Source of the DNA: an uncultured Fidelibacterota bacterium | GTDB lineage: Bacteria; Fidelibacterota; Marinisomatia; Marinisomatales; UBA8229 | NCBI GenBank assembly: GCA_913054425.1 | Contig: CAJXJG010000059.1 | Span: 1 to 9,204 of the forward strand | Direction of reading: 5' to 3' | Length of the DNA: 9,204 bases | Shown: in pieces, positions 1-7,870 of the stretch | Layout of the letters: each line of letters begins with the position of its first letter | How positions within the stretch are numbered: the first letter of the stretch is position 1 | Position numbers and translations under genes: made by a program | Notes under the pieces: generated by a model | What the model saw: the letters and a program-made list of their open reading frames with translations, nothing else | Told to the model about the DNA's origin: nothing | The model's database searches: none

Positions 1-54
1 GTTTCCCCCACTGCCCCCTCAAGACAGCGTGTCTACCAGTTCCACCACTTCGGC
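1..54 (-). tRNA. tRNA-Leu(GAG), 3' part cut by window edge
   Basis: Read on the minus strand, the segment begins with the acceptor arm GCCGAAG, then the D-arm and GGTAGACACGC typical of class II leucine tRNAs. The anticodon stem is CTGTC/GGCAG (positions 27-23 and 15-11) around the 7-nt loop TTGAGGG, which puts the anticodon GAG at 20-18. The long variable arm begins at TGGGGGAAAC and runs off the window, so the T-arm and 3' acceptor strand are missing here. It reads CUC/CUU leucine codons. It lies 37 bp downstream of secG on the same strand and is probably co-transcribed with it; a secG-tRNA-Leu(GAG) pairing is also known in E. coli (secG-leuU). Confidence 0.93.
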
Positions 55-91
55 AAGATAAATTTTTCATTTCCTGAACCCAAATGTATTC

Positions 92-421
92 CTACTGGTT
101 ATCTGGAATTGTCGGCAATGAAAGATCAGCGCCGGGTGTCAGAACCCGACTTTCTGCTTCTTTCTTCAATAATGATTCCGTTTCAGCAATCGAGGGTGAA
201 CTGAAAAAACTGATTAACAAAGCCAACGTCATGAAAATTATAACCAGCCAGGTGGTGAGTTTACTTAAAAATGAAGCAGCACCCCTGCCTCCCATAATCG
301 CGCTGGTGGCACCGCTTCCAAATGTACCCGAAAGTCCACCTCCTTGACTTGCCTGCATCAAGATTACCATAACTAACAATAGACTAACCAAGGTATGAAT
401 GGTGATTAAAAATCCTTGCAT
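92..421 (-). CDS. secG: Preprotein translocase subunit SecG
   Basis: SecG is the small accessory subunit of the SecYEG inner-membrane channel and stimulates SecA-driven export. The product is 109 residues, the usual family size. It has two hydrophobic helices (about residues 5-22 and 53-74) joined by the family's glycine-rich cytoplasmic loop, MQASQGGGLSGTFGSG (residues 22-37), then a short polar C-terminal tail. The ATG is preceded by AAGGAG (432-427) with 5-nt spacing, and this site overlaps the tpiA stop codon, so the two genes are likely translationally coupled. It lies 9 bp downstream of tpiA and is followed by tRNA-Leu(GAG). The identification rests on the loop motif and topology and is supported by the neighbours. 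Confidence 0.95.
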   Translation of the reverse strand: MQGFLITIHTLVSLLLVMVILMQASQGGGLSGTFGSGATSAIMGGRGAASFLSKLTTWLVIIFMTLALLISFFSSPSIAETESLLKKEAESRVLTPGADLSLPTIPDNQ

Positions 422-430
422 TTTATCTCC

Positions 431-1189
431 TTAATAATTTTTATCTACTTGTTGAACAATGGAACAAAATGATTCCACATCTAAACTTGCTCCTCCTATC
501 AGAAATCCGTCTGTTCCATCCGTCCGGATAAGTTCTTCAGTATTCTCAGGGTTCACAGAACCACCATAAAGGATGGGGACTTTATCCGCACGTTCTCCAC
601 CGTAGAAATTTCCGATCCAGGATCGAATTATTTTATTCGCTTCTTCAACCTGTTCCGGAAACGCATTCTCTCCCGTTCCTATCGCCCATACAGGTTCATA
701 AGCTAAGATAACTTTTTCCATAGATTTTATTCCTGACAATCCTTTAGTCAATTGCCTTTCCAAGACACTCCGGGTTTCCACTTTTTTTCTTTCCTGAGAT
801 GTTTCACCGATGCAAAATATAGGTTTCATCCCCCATTCCAATACCGCCTGAACTTTTTGATTTATCCACTCATCCGATTCACCAAACACATGGCGACGTT
901 CAGAATGTCCGACTATCACATATTCCACACCGCAGGTTTTTAACATCTGAGGTGAAACTTCACCTGTAAAAGCTCCCTGTTTTTCCCAGTGACAATTTTG
1001 CGCCCCCAGATAAAATCCTGTCCCTTCCAGAAGTTTATCCAATCCAAACAGGCCTGGAAAAGGCGGGCAGAATATAACTGCAGTCCTTTTTATATCCAAA
1101 AGTAAATTGACGATTTTTGTAAGGAAAGATCGGCCCTCAGCAGGGGTTTTATTCATCTTCCAGTTTCCTGCTACTATATTATTTTTCAA
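431..1189 (-). CDS. tpiA: Triosephosphate isomerase (TTG start)
   Basis: This cytosolic TIM-barrel enzyme interconverts dihydroxyacetone phosphate and glyceraldehyde 3-phosphate in glycolysis and gluconeogenesis. The 252 residues match the family length. Visible active-site elements are GNWKMN (8-13, catalytic Lys11), VGHSERR (93-99, electrophilic His95), LAYEPVWAIGTG (162-173, base Glu165 and the phosphate-gripping loop 6), YGGSV (208-212) and GFLIGGASL (228-236). The start codon is TTG at 1189-1187. No ATG precedes the conserved N-terminal strand, and AGGAAG (1202-1197) stands 7 nt upstream, so the TTG is well supported. It sits 81 bp downstream of pgk and 9 bp upstream of secG, consistent with a glycolytic operon. 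Confidence 0.97.
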   Translation of the reverse strand: MKNNIVAGNWKMNKTPAEGRSFLTKIVNLLLDIKRTAVIFCPPFPGLFGLDKLLEGTGFYLGAQNCHWEKQGAFTGEVSPQMLKTCGVEYVIVGHSERRHVFGESDEWINQKVQAVLEWGMKPIFCIGETSQERKKVETRSVLERQLTKGLSGIKSMEKVILAYEPVWAIGTGENAFPEQVEEANKIIRSWIGNFYGGERADKVPILYGGSVNPENTEELIRTDGTDGFLIGGASLDVESFCSIVQQVDKNY

Positions 1190-1196
1190 TTATTAA

Positions 1197-1202
1197 CTTC
1201 CT
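1197..1202 (-). promoter_or_regulatory. Ribosome binding site fixing the TTG start of tpiA
   Basis: AGGAAG on the minus strand lies 7 nt before the TTG at 1189-1187. It decides the start: the next in-frame ATG is codon 12, inside the catalytic GNWKMN motif, and would remove the catalytic lysine. Confidence 0.7.
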
Positions 1203-1270
1203 ACACAAGATCATTCGAATTGTAATACATTTTTCATAAAAATTATTCAACAAATTTAAACAAAGAAAGT

Positions 1271-2458
1271 TTATTGTTCTAACGCGAATAACCCGGGAAG
1301 TTGATTCCCGCTTAAAAGTTCCAGTGATGCACCACCACCGGTTGAAACATGAGACATGTCATTATGCAAACCAAATTGTTTGACTGCGGAAGCGGTATCA
1401 CCTCCTCCCACGACAGTTATAACACCTTCATGTGATGCTTTTGCCATAGCCTGTGCAATTCCTTGACTTCCATCTTTAAATTCCGGTTTCTCAAAAACAC
1501 CCATGGGACCATTCCAAATTACGGTACCAGATGAATGAATAATATCTGAAAATATCTGGACGGTTTCAGGACCGATATCAAGACCCATTTTTGATGACGG
1601 AATATGATCGCACTCCACGCATTCCCGGTCCTTAGGTTTGTCTATGTTTTCAGCAACTAAAAAATCAGTTGGAAACAATAATTCTACTTTTCTTTTCTTC
1701 GCTTGAATTAAAATATTTCCAGCTATTTCAATTATGGAATCATCCACTATTGAAGCGCCTACATCCAATCCCTTTGCTTTCAGGAACGTGAACGCCATTC
1801 CGCCTCCAATCAAAATAGAATCCGCTTCATGAATAAATGTATTTATCAATTCAAGTTTTCCTCCAATTTTTGCACCTCCTAAAATCAGGGTCAGAGGACG
1901 TTGTGGATTTCGGGTCACAGAATTAAGGAATTGTAATTCTTTTTCAATCTGAAACCCCATTCCTTTTTTGCTAAAATATTCTACTACACCCACGTTTGAC
2001 GCGTGAGCACGGTGTGCAGTACCAAATGCATCATTGATGTAAATATCCCCATGTTTTGACAATTGGTAGCTAAACCTTTTATCATTTTTGGTTTCATCAT
2101 CATGAAATCGAAGGTTTTCCAATAGATGTATTTCACCCGGCTTTAATCCCAATGAAACATCCCGGGCATCGCTTGAAACACAATTATCTGAGAATTTAAT
2201 GGGCATCTCCAGAAGTTCTGCCAGCTTTTCACCTGTGGGCATTAAACTCATATCAGGATTGTTTTGCCCATTTGGGCGTCCTAAATGGGACATAAGAACT
2301 ACAGAAGCTCCTTCACTCAAACAATGTTTGATTGTAGGCAATACGGCGGAAATTCTGAAATCATCAGCAACTTTACCATCTACGAGGGGAACATTAAAAT
2401 CCACACGGATAAGAACCCGTTTAGATTTTAAATCAAATAATGTTAGTAATTTTAACAT
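1271..2458 (-). CDS. pgk: Phosphoglycerate kinase
   Basis: This cytosolic enzyme transfers phosphate between 1,3-bisphosphoglycerate and ADP. The 395-residue, two-lobed product has the usual monomeric length. Signatures in order are RVLIRVDFNVPL (14-25), SHLGRP (57-62), ENLRFH (114-119), NDAFGTAHRAHAS (142-154) for 3-phosphoglycerate binding, GGAKIGGKLELI (194-205), the nucleotide-side IGGGMAFTFLKA (217-228), DIGPETV (294-300), WNGPMGVFE (315-323), GGGDTASAV (351-359) and the C-terminal hinge HVSTGGGASLELL (370-382). The start is fixed by fit to the family N-terminus, but no clear Shine-Dalgarno precedes it. It begins 14 nt after the comF stop, so coupling to comF translation may supply the ribosomes. 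tpiA follows 81 bp downstream. Confidence 0.97.
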   Translation of the reverse strand: MLKLLTLFDLKSKRVLIRVDFNVPLVDGKVADDFRISAVLPTIKHCLSEGASVVLMSHLGRPNGQNNPDMSLMPTGEKLAELLEMPIKFSDNCVSSDARDVSLGLKPGEIHLLENLRFHDDETKNDKRFSYQLSKHGDIYINDAFGTAHRAHASNVGVVEYFSKKGMGFQIEKELQFLNSVTRNPQRPLTLILGGAKIGGKLELINTFIHEADSILIGGGMAFTFLKAKGLDVGASIVDDSIIEIAGNILIQAKKRKVELLFPTDFLVAENIDKPKDRECVECDHIPSSKMGLDIGPETVQIFSDIIHSSGTVIWNGPMGVFEKPEFKDGSQGIAQAMAKASHEGVITVVGGGDTASAVKQFGLHNDMSHVSTGGGASLELLSGNQLPGLFALEQ

Positions 2459-2472
2459 GCGAAATATTTTTT

Positions 2473-3210
2473 CTATCTTAAATTGTACTTCTTTTCCAGC
2501 TTCGGCGTACTGCAGGTAATTGCAAAAACTGATTGAAACCCCTTCTCTTTTAACATGACAAAACAGGCAGACATGGTAGATCCCGTTGTTAAAACATCAT
2601 CAATAATTCCGATATTTAACCCCGTCGTCATTCTCTTTACTTCAAACGCTTTATCCATATTTTCCTTCCGTTCTAAACTAGATAACATTGTTTGAGTTTC
2701 TGTATATTTTTTTCTTTTCAAAATGGAAAAATCTAGTGGAATTCCCCAAATAGACGATAATCCCTTCCCAATCCATTTCGCCTGATTGTACCCCCGCTCT
2801 CTTTTTTTGACAGAATGAAGTGGAACCGGTACTAAGAAATCCAAATCTCCAACCTGGAGCGATGGGAACATATTTCCTAAATGATGTCCTAGCTCCCAGC
2901 CTAATTTAGCCCTTTCTTCATATTTTAATGAATGTATTACCCGTTGAATTTGATCATTAAAATACCATCCTGAGTAAACTCCGTCCAACCCTTCAGAATG
3001 AGAAACGTTTTCGATCCAGTTACCTAAATTTGTTTTTTCAAAACTCATGAAGCACTGAGTACAAATACTGTCACTTGATCTGAAAATTCCTTTACTACAT
3101 ACCAGGCATTGGTTCGGGAAAAATAAATCCAGAAAAAAATGGTGAAAATCAGAAATTGACAATCTCATGATAATCCTATTTACGTTAATTACTGTATAAA
3201 TTAATCGCAT
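2473..3210 (-). CDS. ComF family phosphoribosyltransferase-like protein
   Basis: This is a member of the ComF/GntX family: a cytosolic protein with a small zinc-finger-like N-terminus and a type I phosphoribosyltransferase fold. In Gram-positives ComFC serves DNA uptake; elsewhere the role is poorly defined. Visible are paired cysteines C35xxC38 and C50xxC53, PVPLHSVKKRERGYNQA (128-144), and the PRPP-binding loop IIDDVLTTGST (202-212). The longest frame gives 245 residues, but the family's N-terminus resembles the protein from Met15 onward. Both starts have a possible ribosome site: AGGG 6 nt before the first ATG (3210) and AGGA about 5 nt before Met15 (3168). I slightly favour Met15. It is the first gene of the minus-strand cluster and diverges from the 997-residue protein. 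Confidence 0.9.
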   Translation of the reverse strand: MRLIYTVINVNRIIMRLSISDFHHFFLDLFFPNQCLVCSKGIFRSSDSICTQCFMSFEKTNLGNWIENVSHSEGLDGVYSGWYFNDQIQRVIHSLKYEERAKLGWELGHHLGNMFPSLQVGDLDFLVPVPLHSVKKRERGYNQAKWIGKGLSSIWGIPLDFSILKRKKYTETQTMLSSLERKENMDKAFEVKRMTTGLNIGIIDDVLTTGSTMSACFVMLKEKGFQSVFAITCSTPKLEKKYNLR

Positions 3211-3286
3211 TTCATACCCTGTTCAAATATTTTCTAAATGAGAATCTCCTATTTTTTAATTCAACCTATTCTCTTAATTTATACTT

Positions 3287-6280
3287 ATGCCCTCCGGAAA
3301 AATAAAACGAAAAAAACGCCTTGACTTTCAGGACCTCATGCTTTACAGGGTCCACGAAATCCTACTGGTCGCCAGTCCCTATGATGCTTTTATTTTGGAA
3401 GAAGACGGAAGATTGACGGAACAAATCCTTCACGAATATATCGGAATGAATTTCAATTATGCACCTCGGGTTTGGCAGGCAAATTCCGCCAAGACGGCAT
3501 TAGAAATGCTTTCAAAACGGAAACTTGATCTTGTCATCGTTATGATGAGGATTGCAGATATGAATCCGCTTTCTTTTAGTTTTAAAGTCAAAAAACTCTA
3601 TCCGCGAAAACCGGTGATCCTGCTCGCATTTGATGAATCTGAAATTAAACAATTACCCGAAAAAGATCTTAAGAATTCGGTTGATCGTGTGTTTATATGG
3701 TCAGGCAATGCGAATGTATTCCCTGCAATTATTAAACAGATAGAAGATAAAAAAAATTCAAAAAGAGATATTTTAGAAGGAGACATCAGGGCAATAATCC
3801 TGGTGGAAGATACATCCAGATACTATTCCGTCATGCTTCCCATGATTTATCGGGAAATTATGTATCACACAAAACAACTGGTAGGAAAAAGCTTAAATAA
3901 TACTCAACGTCTCTTGCATTTGCGGGGACGTCCTAAAATCCTGCTTGCAACTAATTACCTGGAAGCAAAAAACTATTTTAACAGATATCAATCCAATATT
4001 TTAGGAATCATTTCTGATATCAGGTTTTCCATGATGGGAGAAATGAACCCTGAAGCTGGAATTAAATTTATTGAATACGTGCGAAAGAAAGAACCGAATA
4101 TACCGGTTATGCTTCAATCCACAAATAAAAAACAGGCTGTAAAAGCTCAACAAATACAGGCTGTATTTTTACATAAACAATCAAGTACACTCCTGCAGGA
4201 TTTGAGAGAATTTATTCTGAATAACTTCGGGTTTGGAGACTTCATATTTCGGAATAAAGCAGGTAAAAAACTGGCACAAGCTTCAGATTTAAAAACTCTT
4301 CGAAACCGATTATTACGAATACCAAAAAGTTCGTTAGTATATCATGCTGCCAGTAATCATTTTTCAAACTGGTTTGCGGCTCGGGGTGAATTTGACTTGG
4401 CAACAATTTTAAGACCCCTGAAAATCAGCGATTTTAAAGATGTTGATCATCTTCGCTCTCAAATGATTCAGGCCATAAATGAAGCGCTTGACATCCAGCA
4501 AAAAAGTCAAATGACTGAATTCACCTCCAAAGTGAGTCCACAAGAAACAGGTTTTATTCAAATTTCAACCGGATCCCTGGGGGGGAAAGCCCGGGGACTT
4601 GGATTCATTAATTCCGTCATAAACAAATCTCATCTTCAAAAAAAAATCCCGAATGTTAATATCCGCATACCTCGTTTAGCCGTTATTGGCACTGATGAAT
4701 TTGACAGATTTATGAATGATAACAAACTTTGGGGTAAAGCCTTAAATGCCAGGTCCAACATCTCAATCGAAAAACAGTTTCTACGGGGAAAATTATCTAA
4801 AGAACTACGAAAAATTTTGAAAACTTTTCTTTCTGAAGTACACTATCCCATTGCAGTACGTTCTTCAAGTTTACTGGAAGATTCTATGTATCAACCTCTG
4901 GCGGGGATGTATGCAACCTACATGCTGCCAAATATAGCAAAAAATAAGGACATTCGATTCAATCAGTTGTGTGAAGCAATAAAACGTGTGTTTGCATCAA
5001 CCTATTTTCAGGAGCCAAAAGCACTTTTAAAAAGTTCAGTTCAGCGCCGGGAAGAAGAAAAAATGGGTATAATCCTCATGGAATTAATTGGTCAAAAGTA
5101 TGGTCCACGCTTTTATCCAACTTTTAGTGGAATAGCACAATCCATAAACTATTATCCCGTATCGTATATGAAACGTGAAGAGGGAATTGCAACGATTGCC
5201 TTAGGAATGGGTCGAACAGTTGTCAACCGGGAAAATGCCCTACGTTTTTCTCCAAAATATCCCACAATTCTCCCACAGTATTATTCGGTTAAGGCAACAA
5301 TCGCAAATTCACAAAATTCCTTTTACGCCTTGAATCTTAATTCAAACAGCAGTCTTCTTAAAAACGGTGAAATGGGCAATTTGAATTCGTTTGATCTGAA
5401 GACAGCGGAAAAAGATGGGACTCTCAATTGGGCAGGAAGCGTAGTGTCTTCGGAAGATAATATAATTCGAGATTCATTACAGCATCCCGGAATTCGAGTA
5501 ATTACTTTTGCGCCAGTATTAAAATGGAATTCATTCCCTCTGGCCGAAATCCTGACAGAAATACTGGAAATTGGGAAAAAATCTTTAGGCGGTCATGTGG
5601 AAATTGAATTTTCTGTAAATCTTTACAAAGATATTGATAGACTTCCTGAATTTTGTCTTCTGCAAATTAAACCAATGATTTTGAGTACCGTGAACATTAA
5701 TGAAGAGTCCGCCTCCAATCGTGATAAGGATATCATTTGCAAAAGCGGTGTAGTCTTGGGAAATGGAAAAATCGATGGAATCAAAGATATAATTTTTGTT
5801 GACCCCAAAACGTTTCATGCTGATAACACTACCAAAATTTCTAAAGAAATTGAATCGTACAATAAAATACTCAGATCTAATCAACCATACATCCTGGTTG
5901 GTCCCGGAAGATGGGGTTCAGCAGATCCGTGGTTAGGAGTACCGGTTAACTGGACACAAATCTCCGGAGCGAAGGTCATCATTGAACTTGGACTTGAAAA
6001 GTTTCCGGTTGATCCTTCCTTTGGTAGCCACTTTTTTCAAAATGTTACCGGAATGAGAATCGGATATTTTACAGTGAATCACAAGGGAAAACAGGATTAT
6101 TTTAATCTGGATTGGATCCGCCAGCAAACTGTTAAAAACAAAAAAGCTCACACAGCCTGGATTCAAACTGAGAATCCTTTAGAAGTAATTATAAATGGAC
6201 AAAAGGGGGAAGGAATTATACAGTGTCAACCGGATGTTGTTGAGGAAATGATGGATGAAGAACAATCAACAGGAATCTGA
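3287..6280 (+). CDS. Two pseudo-receiver domains plus PEP/pyruvate-binding (PPDK-N) ATP-grasp protein, function unknown
   Basis: The product is a 997-residue, apparently soluble protein. Residues about 22-150 have a receiver-like pattern (EILLV at 24-28, DLVIVMMRIADM at 81-92, PVILLA at 109-114), but neither the acidic pocket nor the phosphoacceptor Asp is recognisable. Residues about 216-316 form a second receiver-like unit; it keeps a candidate Asp244 (IISDIRF) and Lys297 (LHKQS) but lacks the N-terminal acidic pair. Residues about 427-800 are a PPDK-N nucleotide-binding domain: GSLGGKARGLGF (429-440), AVRSSSLLEDS (523-533), LAGMYATY (538-545), VEIEF (771-775) and LLQIKPM (791-797). Residues about 805-997 carry GPGRWGSADPWLG (872-884) and DPSFGSHFF (909-917), which I cannot assign. 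There is no His swivel domain and no PEP barrel, so it is not a complete PPDK or PEP synthase. No good ribosome site precedes the ATG; Met18 (3338) is an alternative, though the segment before it looks conserved. Confidence 0.85.
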   Translation: MPSGKIKRKKRLDFQDLMLYRVHEILLVASPYDAFILEEDGRLTEQILHEYIGMNFNYAPRVWQANSAKTALEMLSKRKLDLVIVMMRIADMNPLSFSFKVKKLYPRKPVILLAFDESEIKQLPEKDLKNSVDRVFIWSGNANVFPAIIKQIEDKKNSKRDILEGDIRAIILVEDTSRYYSVMLPMIYREIMYHTKQLVGKSLNNTQRLLHLRGRPKILLATNYLEAKNYFNRYQSNILGIISDIRFSMMGEMNPEAGIKFIEYVRKKEPNIPVMLQSTNKKQAVKAQQIQAVFLHKQSSTLLQDLREFILNNFGFGDFIFRNKAGKKLAQASDLKTLRNRLLRIPKSSLVYHAASNHFSNWFAARGEFDLATILRPLKISDFKDVDHLRSQMIQAINEALDIQQKSQMTEFTSKVSPQETGFIQISTGSLGGKARGLGFINSVINKSHLQKKIPNVNIRIPRLAVIGTDEFDRFMNDNKLWGKALNARSNISIEKQFLRGKLSKELRKILKTFLSEVHYPIAVRSSSLLEDSMYQPLAGMYATYMLPNIAKNKDIRFNQLCEAIKRVFASTYFQEPKALLKSSVQRREEEKMGIILMELIGQKYGPRFYPTFSGIAQSINYYPVSYMKREEGIATIALGMGRTVVNRENALRFSPKYPTILPQYYSVKATIANSQNSFYALNLNSNSSLLKNGEMGNLNSFDLKTAEKDGTLNWAGSVVSSEDNIIRDSLQHPGIRVITFAPVLKWNSFPLAEILTEILEIGKKSLGGHVEIEFSVNLYKDIDRLPEFCLLQIKPMILSTVNINEESASNRDKDIICKSGVVLGNGKIDGIKDIIFVDPKTFHADNTTKISKEIESYNKILRSNQPYILVGPGRWGSADPWLGVPVNWTQISGAKVIIELGLEKFPVDPSFGSHFFQNVTGMRIGYFTVNHKGKQDYFNLDWIRQQTVKNKKAHTAWIQTENPLEVIINGQKGEGIIQCQPDVVEEMMDEEQSTGI

Positions 6281-6306
6281 CTTATTTAGAAATTCACAAG
6301 AGTTTT

Positions 6307-6362
6307 ATTCCTCTTTATACTAAAATTTCCCGGGAATTTTCTCTAAGGAATTTTTTATTTTT
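6307..6362 (+). terminator. Hairpin plus T-run between convergent genes
   Basis: The 96-bp convergent gap holds AAAATTTCCCGGGAATTTT (6322-6340), a near-perfect palindrome with one bulged T around TTCCCGGGAA. It is enclosed by an outer pair, ATTCCT (6307-6312) and AGGAAT (6346-6351), and followed by TTTTTTATTTTT (6351-6362). This layout fits an intrinsic terminator for the plus-strand gene, 27 nt after its stop. Read on the other strand the outer stem is not followed by a T-run, so termination of gdhA here is less certain. Confidence 0.55.
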
Positions 6363-6376
6363 CATTAATTGTATGA

Positions 6377-7714
6377 TTAAACAACACCCTGGTCAATCAT
6401 TGCATCTGCAATTTTAATAAATCCTGCAATATTGGCGCCTTTGATATAATTTATAAAATCATTTTCAGTACCGTACTCCACACAGGATGTGTGTATATTT
6501 TTCATAATGTCCTGAAGTCTATTGTCAACTTCTTCACGTGACCAATTTAACCGCATACTGTTTTGGCTCATTTCAAGGCCGGATACAGCTACACCTCCGG
6601 CATTGGATGCTTTACCAGGACCGTATAAAATTTTCTTTTTCAGATACACATCAACAGCATCGGGATCTGAAGGCATATTTGCCCCTTCCGCGACACAGAT
6701 ACATCCATTATTAATGAGCATTTCAGCTTCTTTCCCATTCAACTCGTTCTGCGTTGCACAAGGAAGAGCAACATCACACTTCACTTTCCAGGGATGTTCA
6801 TCTTCCCAATATTCAACCTCAAATTTTTCTGCATATTCTTTGATCCTGCCTCGTTTGACATTTTTCACTTCCATAACATAAGCCAGTTTTTCAGAATTAA
6901 TTCCACTGGCATCATATATTGAACCGGAGGAATCAGAAAGAGTGACAACCTTTCCACCTAGATCCAATACTTTTTCAACCGCGAACTGGGCAACATTCCC
7001 GGAACCTGAAATTGCAACTGTTTTTCCCTCAAGACTATCCCCCCGTGTTTTTAACATTTCATGGGCGAAATACACACAGCCATACCCGGTTGCTTCCGGC
7101 CGGATGAGACTGCCGCCCCAGTTCAATCCTTTTCCGGTTAAGGTACCGGTAAATTCATTTCGGAGTCGTTTGTACTGCCCAAACATAAAACCAATTTCGC
7201 GGCCGCCCACACCGATATCACCGGCGGGAACATCTGTATCTGGTCCAATATGGCGAAACAGTTCCGACATAAATGACTGGCAGAAACTCATTACTTCATT
7301 GTCGGACTTGCCTTTTGGATCAAAATCAGAACCACCTTTCCCGCCACCCATAGGAAGTGTGGTTAAACTGTTCTTAAAAACCTGCTCAAATCCAAGGAAT
7401 TTCAAAATACTGAGATTCACAGAAGGATGAAACCGAAGTCCGCCCTTATACGGTCCTATAGCTGAATTAAATTCAATTCGATAGCCCCGGTTCACTTCAA
7501 CATCTCCCCTGTCATTTCGCCACGGAACACGAAACATGATGACCCGCTCCGGCTCCACCATCCGTTCCAGAATCCTGGAGTGTAAATAATGAGGATGTTC
7601 CTGAACAAAATCCCAGATAGATTCCACAACCTCTTGAACAGCCTGAAGGAATTCTTTCTCACCGGGATTACGCAAACTGACCCTATCCATAAATGATTCA
7701 ACTGACTTATACAT
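6377..7714 (-). CDS. gdhA: Glutamate dehydrogenase, NADP-type
   Basis: This cytosolic enzyme catalyses reductive amination of 2-oxoglutarate with ammonium to glutamate. The 445 residues match hexameric GdhA (small subunit type). Substrate-site motifs are GPYKGGLRFH (87-96, Lys90), QVFKNSLTTLPMGGGKGG (111-128, Lys114 and catalytic Lys126) and PAGDIGVGGRE (163-173, Asp166). RPEATGYG (205-212) opens the dinucleotide domain, which has the Rossmann turn GSGNVAQ (237-243). The residues after the second strand, LSDSSG (259-264), resemble NADP-specific enzymes, so NADPH is the likely cofactor (inference). ATG at 7714 is preceded by AAAGGAG (7730-7724) with 9-nt spacing. It stands alone, divergent from the tRNA at 7871, with a 156-bp AT-rich upstream region that should hold its promoter. 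Confidence 0.97.
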   Translation of the reverse strand: MYKSVESFMDRVSLRNPGEKEFLQAVQEVVESIWDFVQEHPHYLHSRILERMVEPERVIMFRVPWRNDRGDVEVNRGYRIEFNSAIGPYKGGLRFHPSVNLSILKFLGFEQVFKNSLTTLPMGGGKGGSDFDPKGKSDNEVMSFCQSFMSELFRHIGPDTDVPAGDIGVGGREIGFMFGQYKRLRNEFTGTLTGKGLNWGGSLIRPEATGYGCVYFAHEMLKTRGDSLEGKTVAISGSGNVAQFAVEKVLDLGGKVVTLSDSSGSIYDASGINSEKLAYVMEVKNVKRGRIKEYAEKFEVEYWEDEHPWKVKCDVALPCATQNELNGKEAEMLINNGCICVAEGANMPSDPDAVDVYLKKKILYGPGKASNAGGVAVSGLEMSQNSMRLNWSREEVDNRLQDIMKNIHTSCVEYGTENDFINYIKGANIAGFIKIADAMIDQGVV

Positions 7715-7811
7715 GTACTCACACTCCTTTAATTGTAATTAGTATAAAATGTTAAGAAATTTTATTGAAAATAATTGAGCAAACATTAAGTAAATTGAAT
7801 GATAAAATACA

Positions 7812-7823
7812 GTAAAATTTTAC
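7812..7823. promoter_or_regulatory. 12-bp perfect palindrome upstream of gdhA, possible operator
   Basis: GTAAAATTTTAC is a perfect 12-bp dyad about 98 bp upstream of the gdhA start and 48 bp upstream of the tRNA. Its position between divergent units fits an operator, but in such AT-rich DNA a chance origin is possible. A TATACT hexamer on the minus strand (7746-7741) could be a gdhA -10 element; I see no convincing -35. Confidence 0.3.
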
Positions 7824-7870
7824 ACTATTTTTATATCAAATTTTCTGAGGTTTTTGATTAGAATTGATTT

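Noticed and set aside
84..347. Plus-strand 87-codon open frame
   Set aside because: Lies antisense within secG and its flank; secG has clear family motifs and a ribosome site, this frame has neither.
1251..1258. TAAATTTG on the minus strand, matching the Bacteroidetes TAnnTTTG promoter element, upstream of tpiA
   Set aside because: No convincing -33 TTG at the right distance, and such a motif arises easily in AT-rich DNA.
5585..6166. Three minus-strand open frames opposite the 997-residue protein
   Set aside because: Antisense to coding sequence, without ribosome sites or recognisable domains.
6522..7430. Two long plus-strand open frames opposite gdhA
   Set aside because: Antisense shadows of a strongly conserved gdhA; their products are low-complexity and unlike known proteins.
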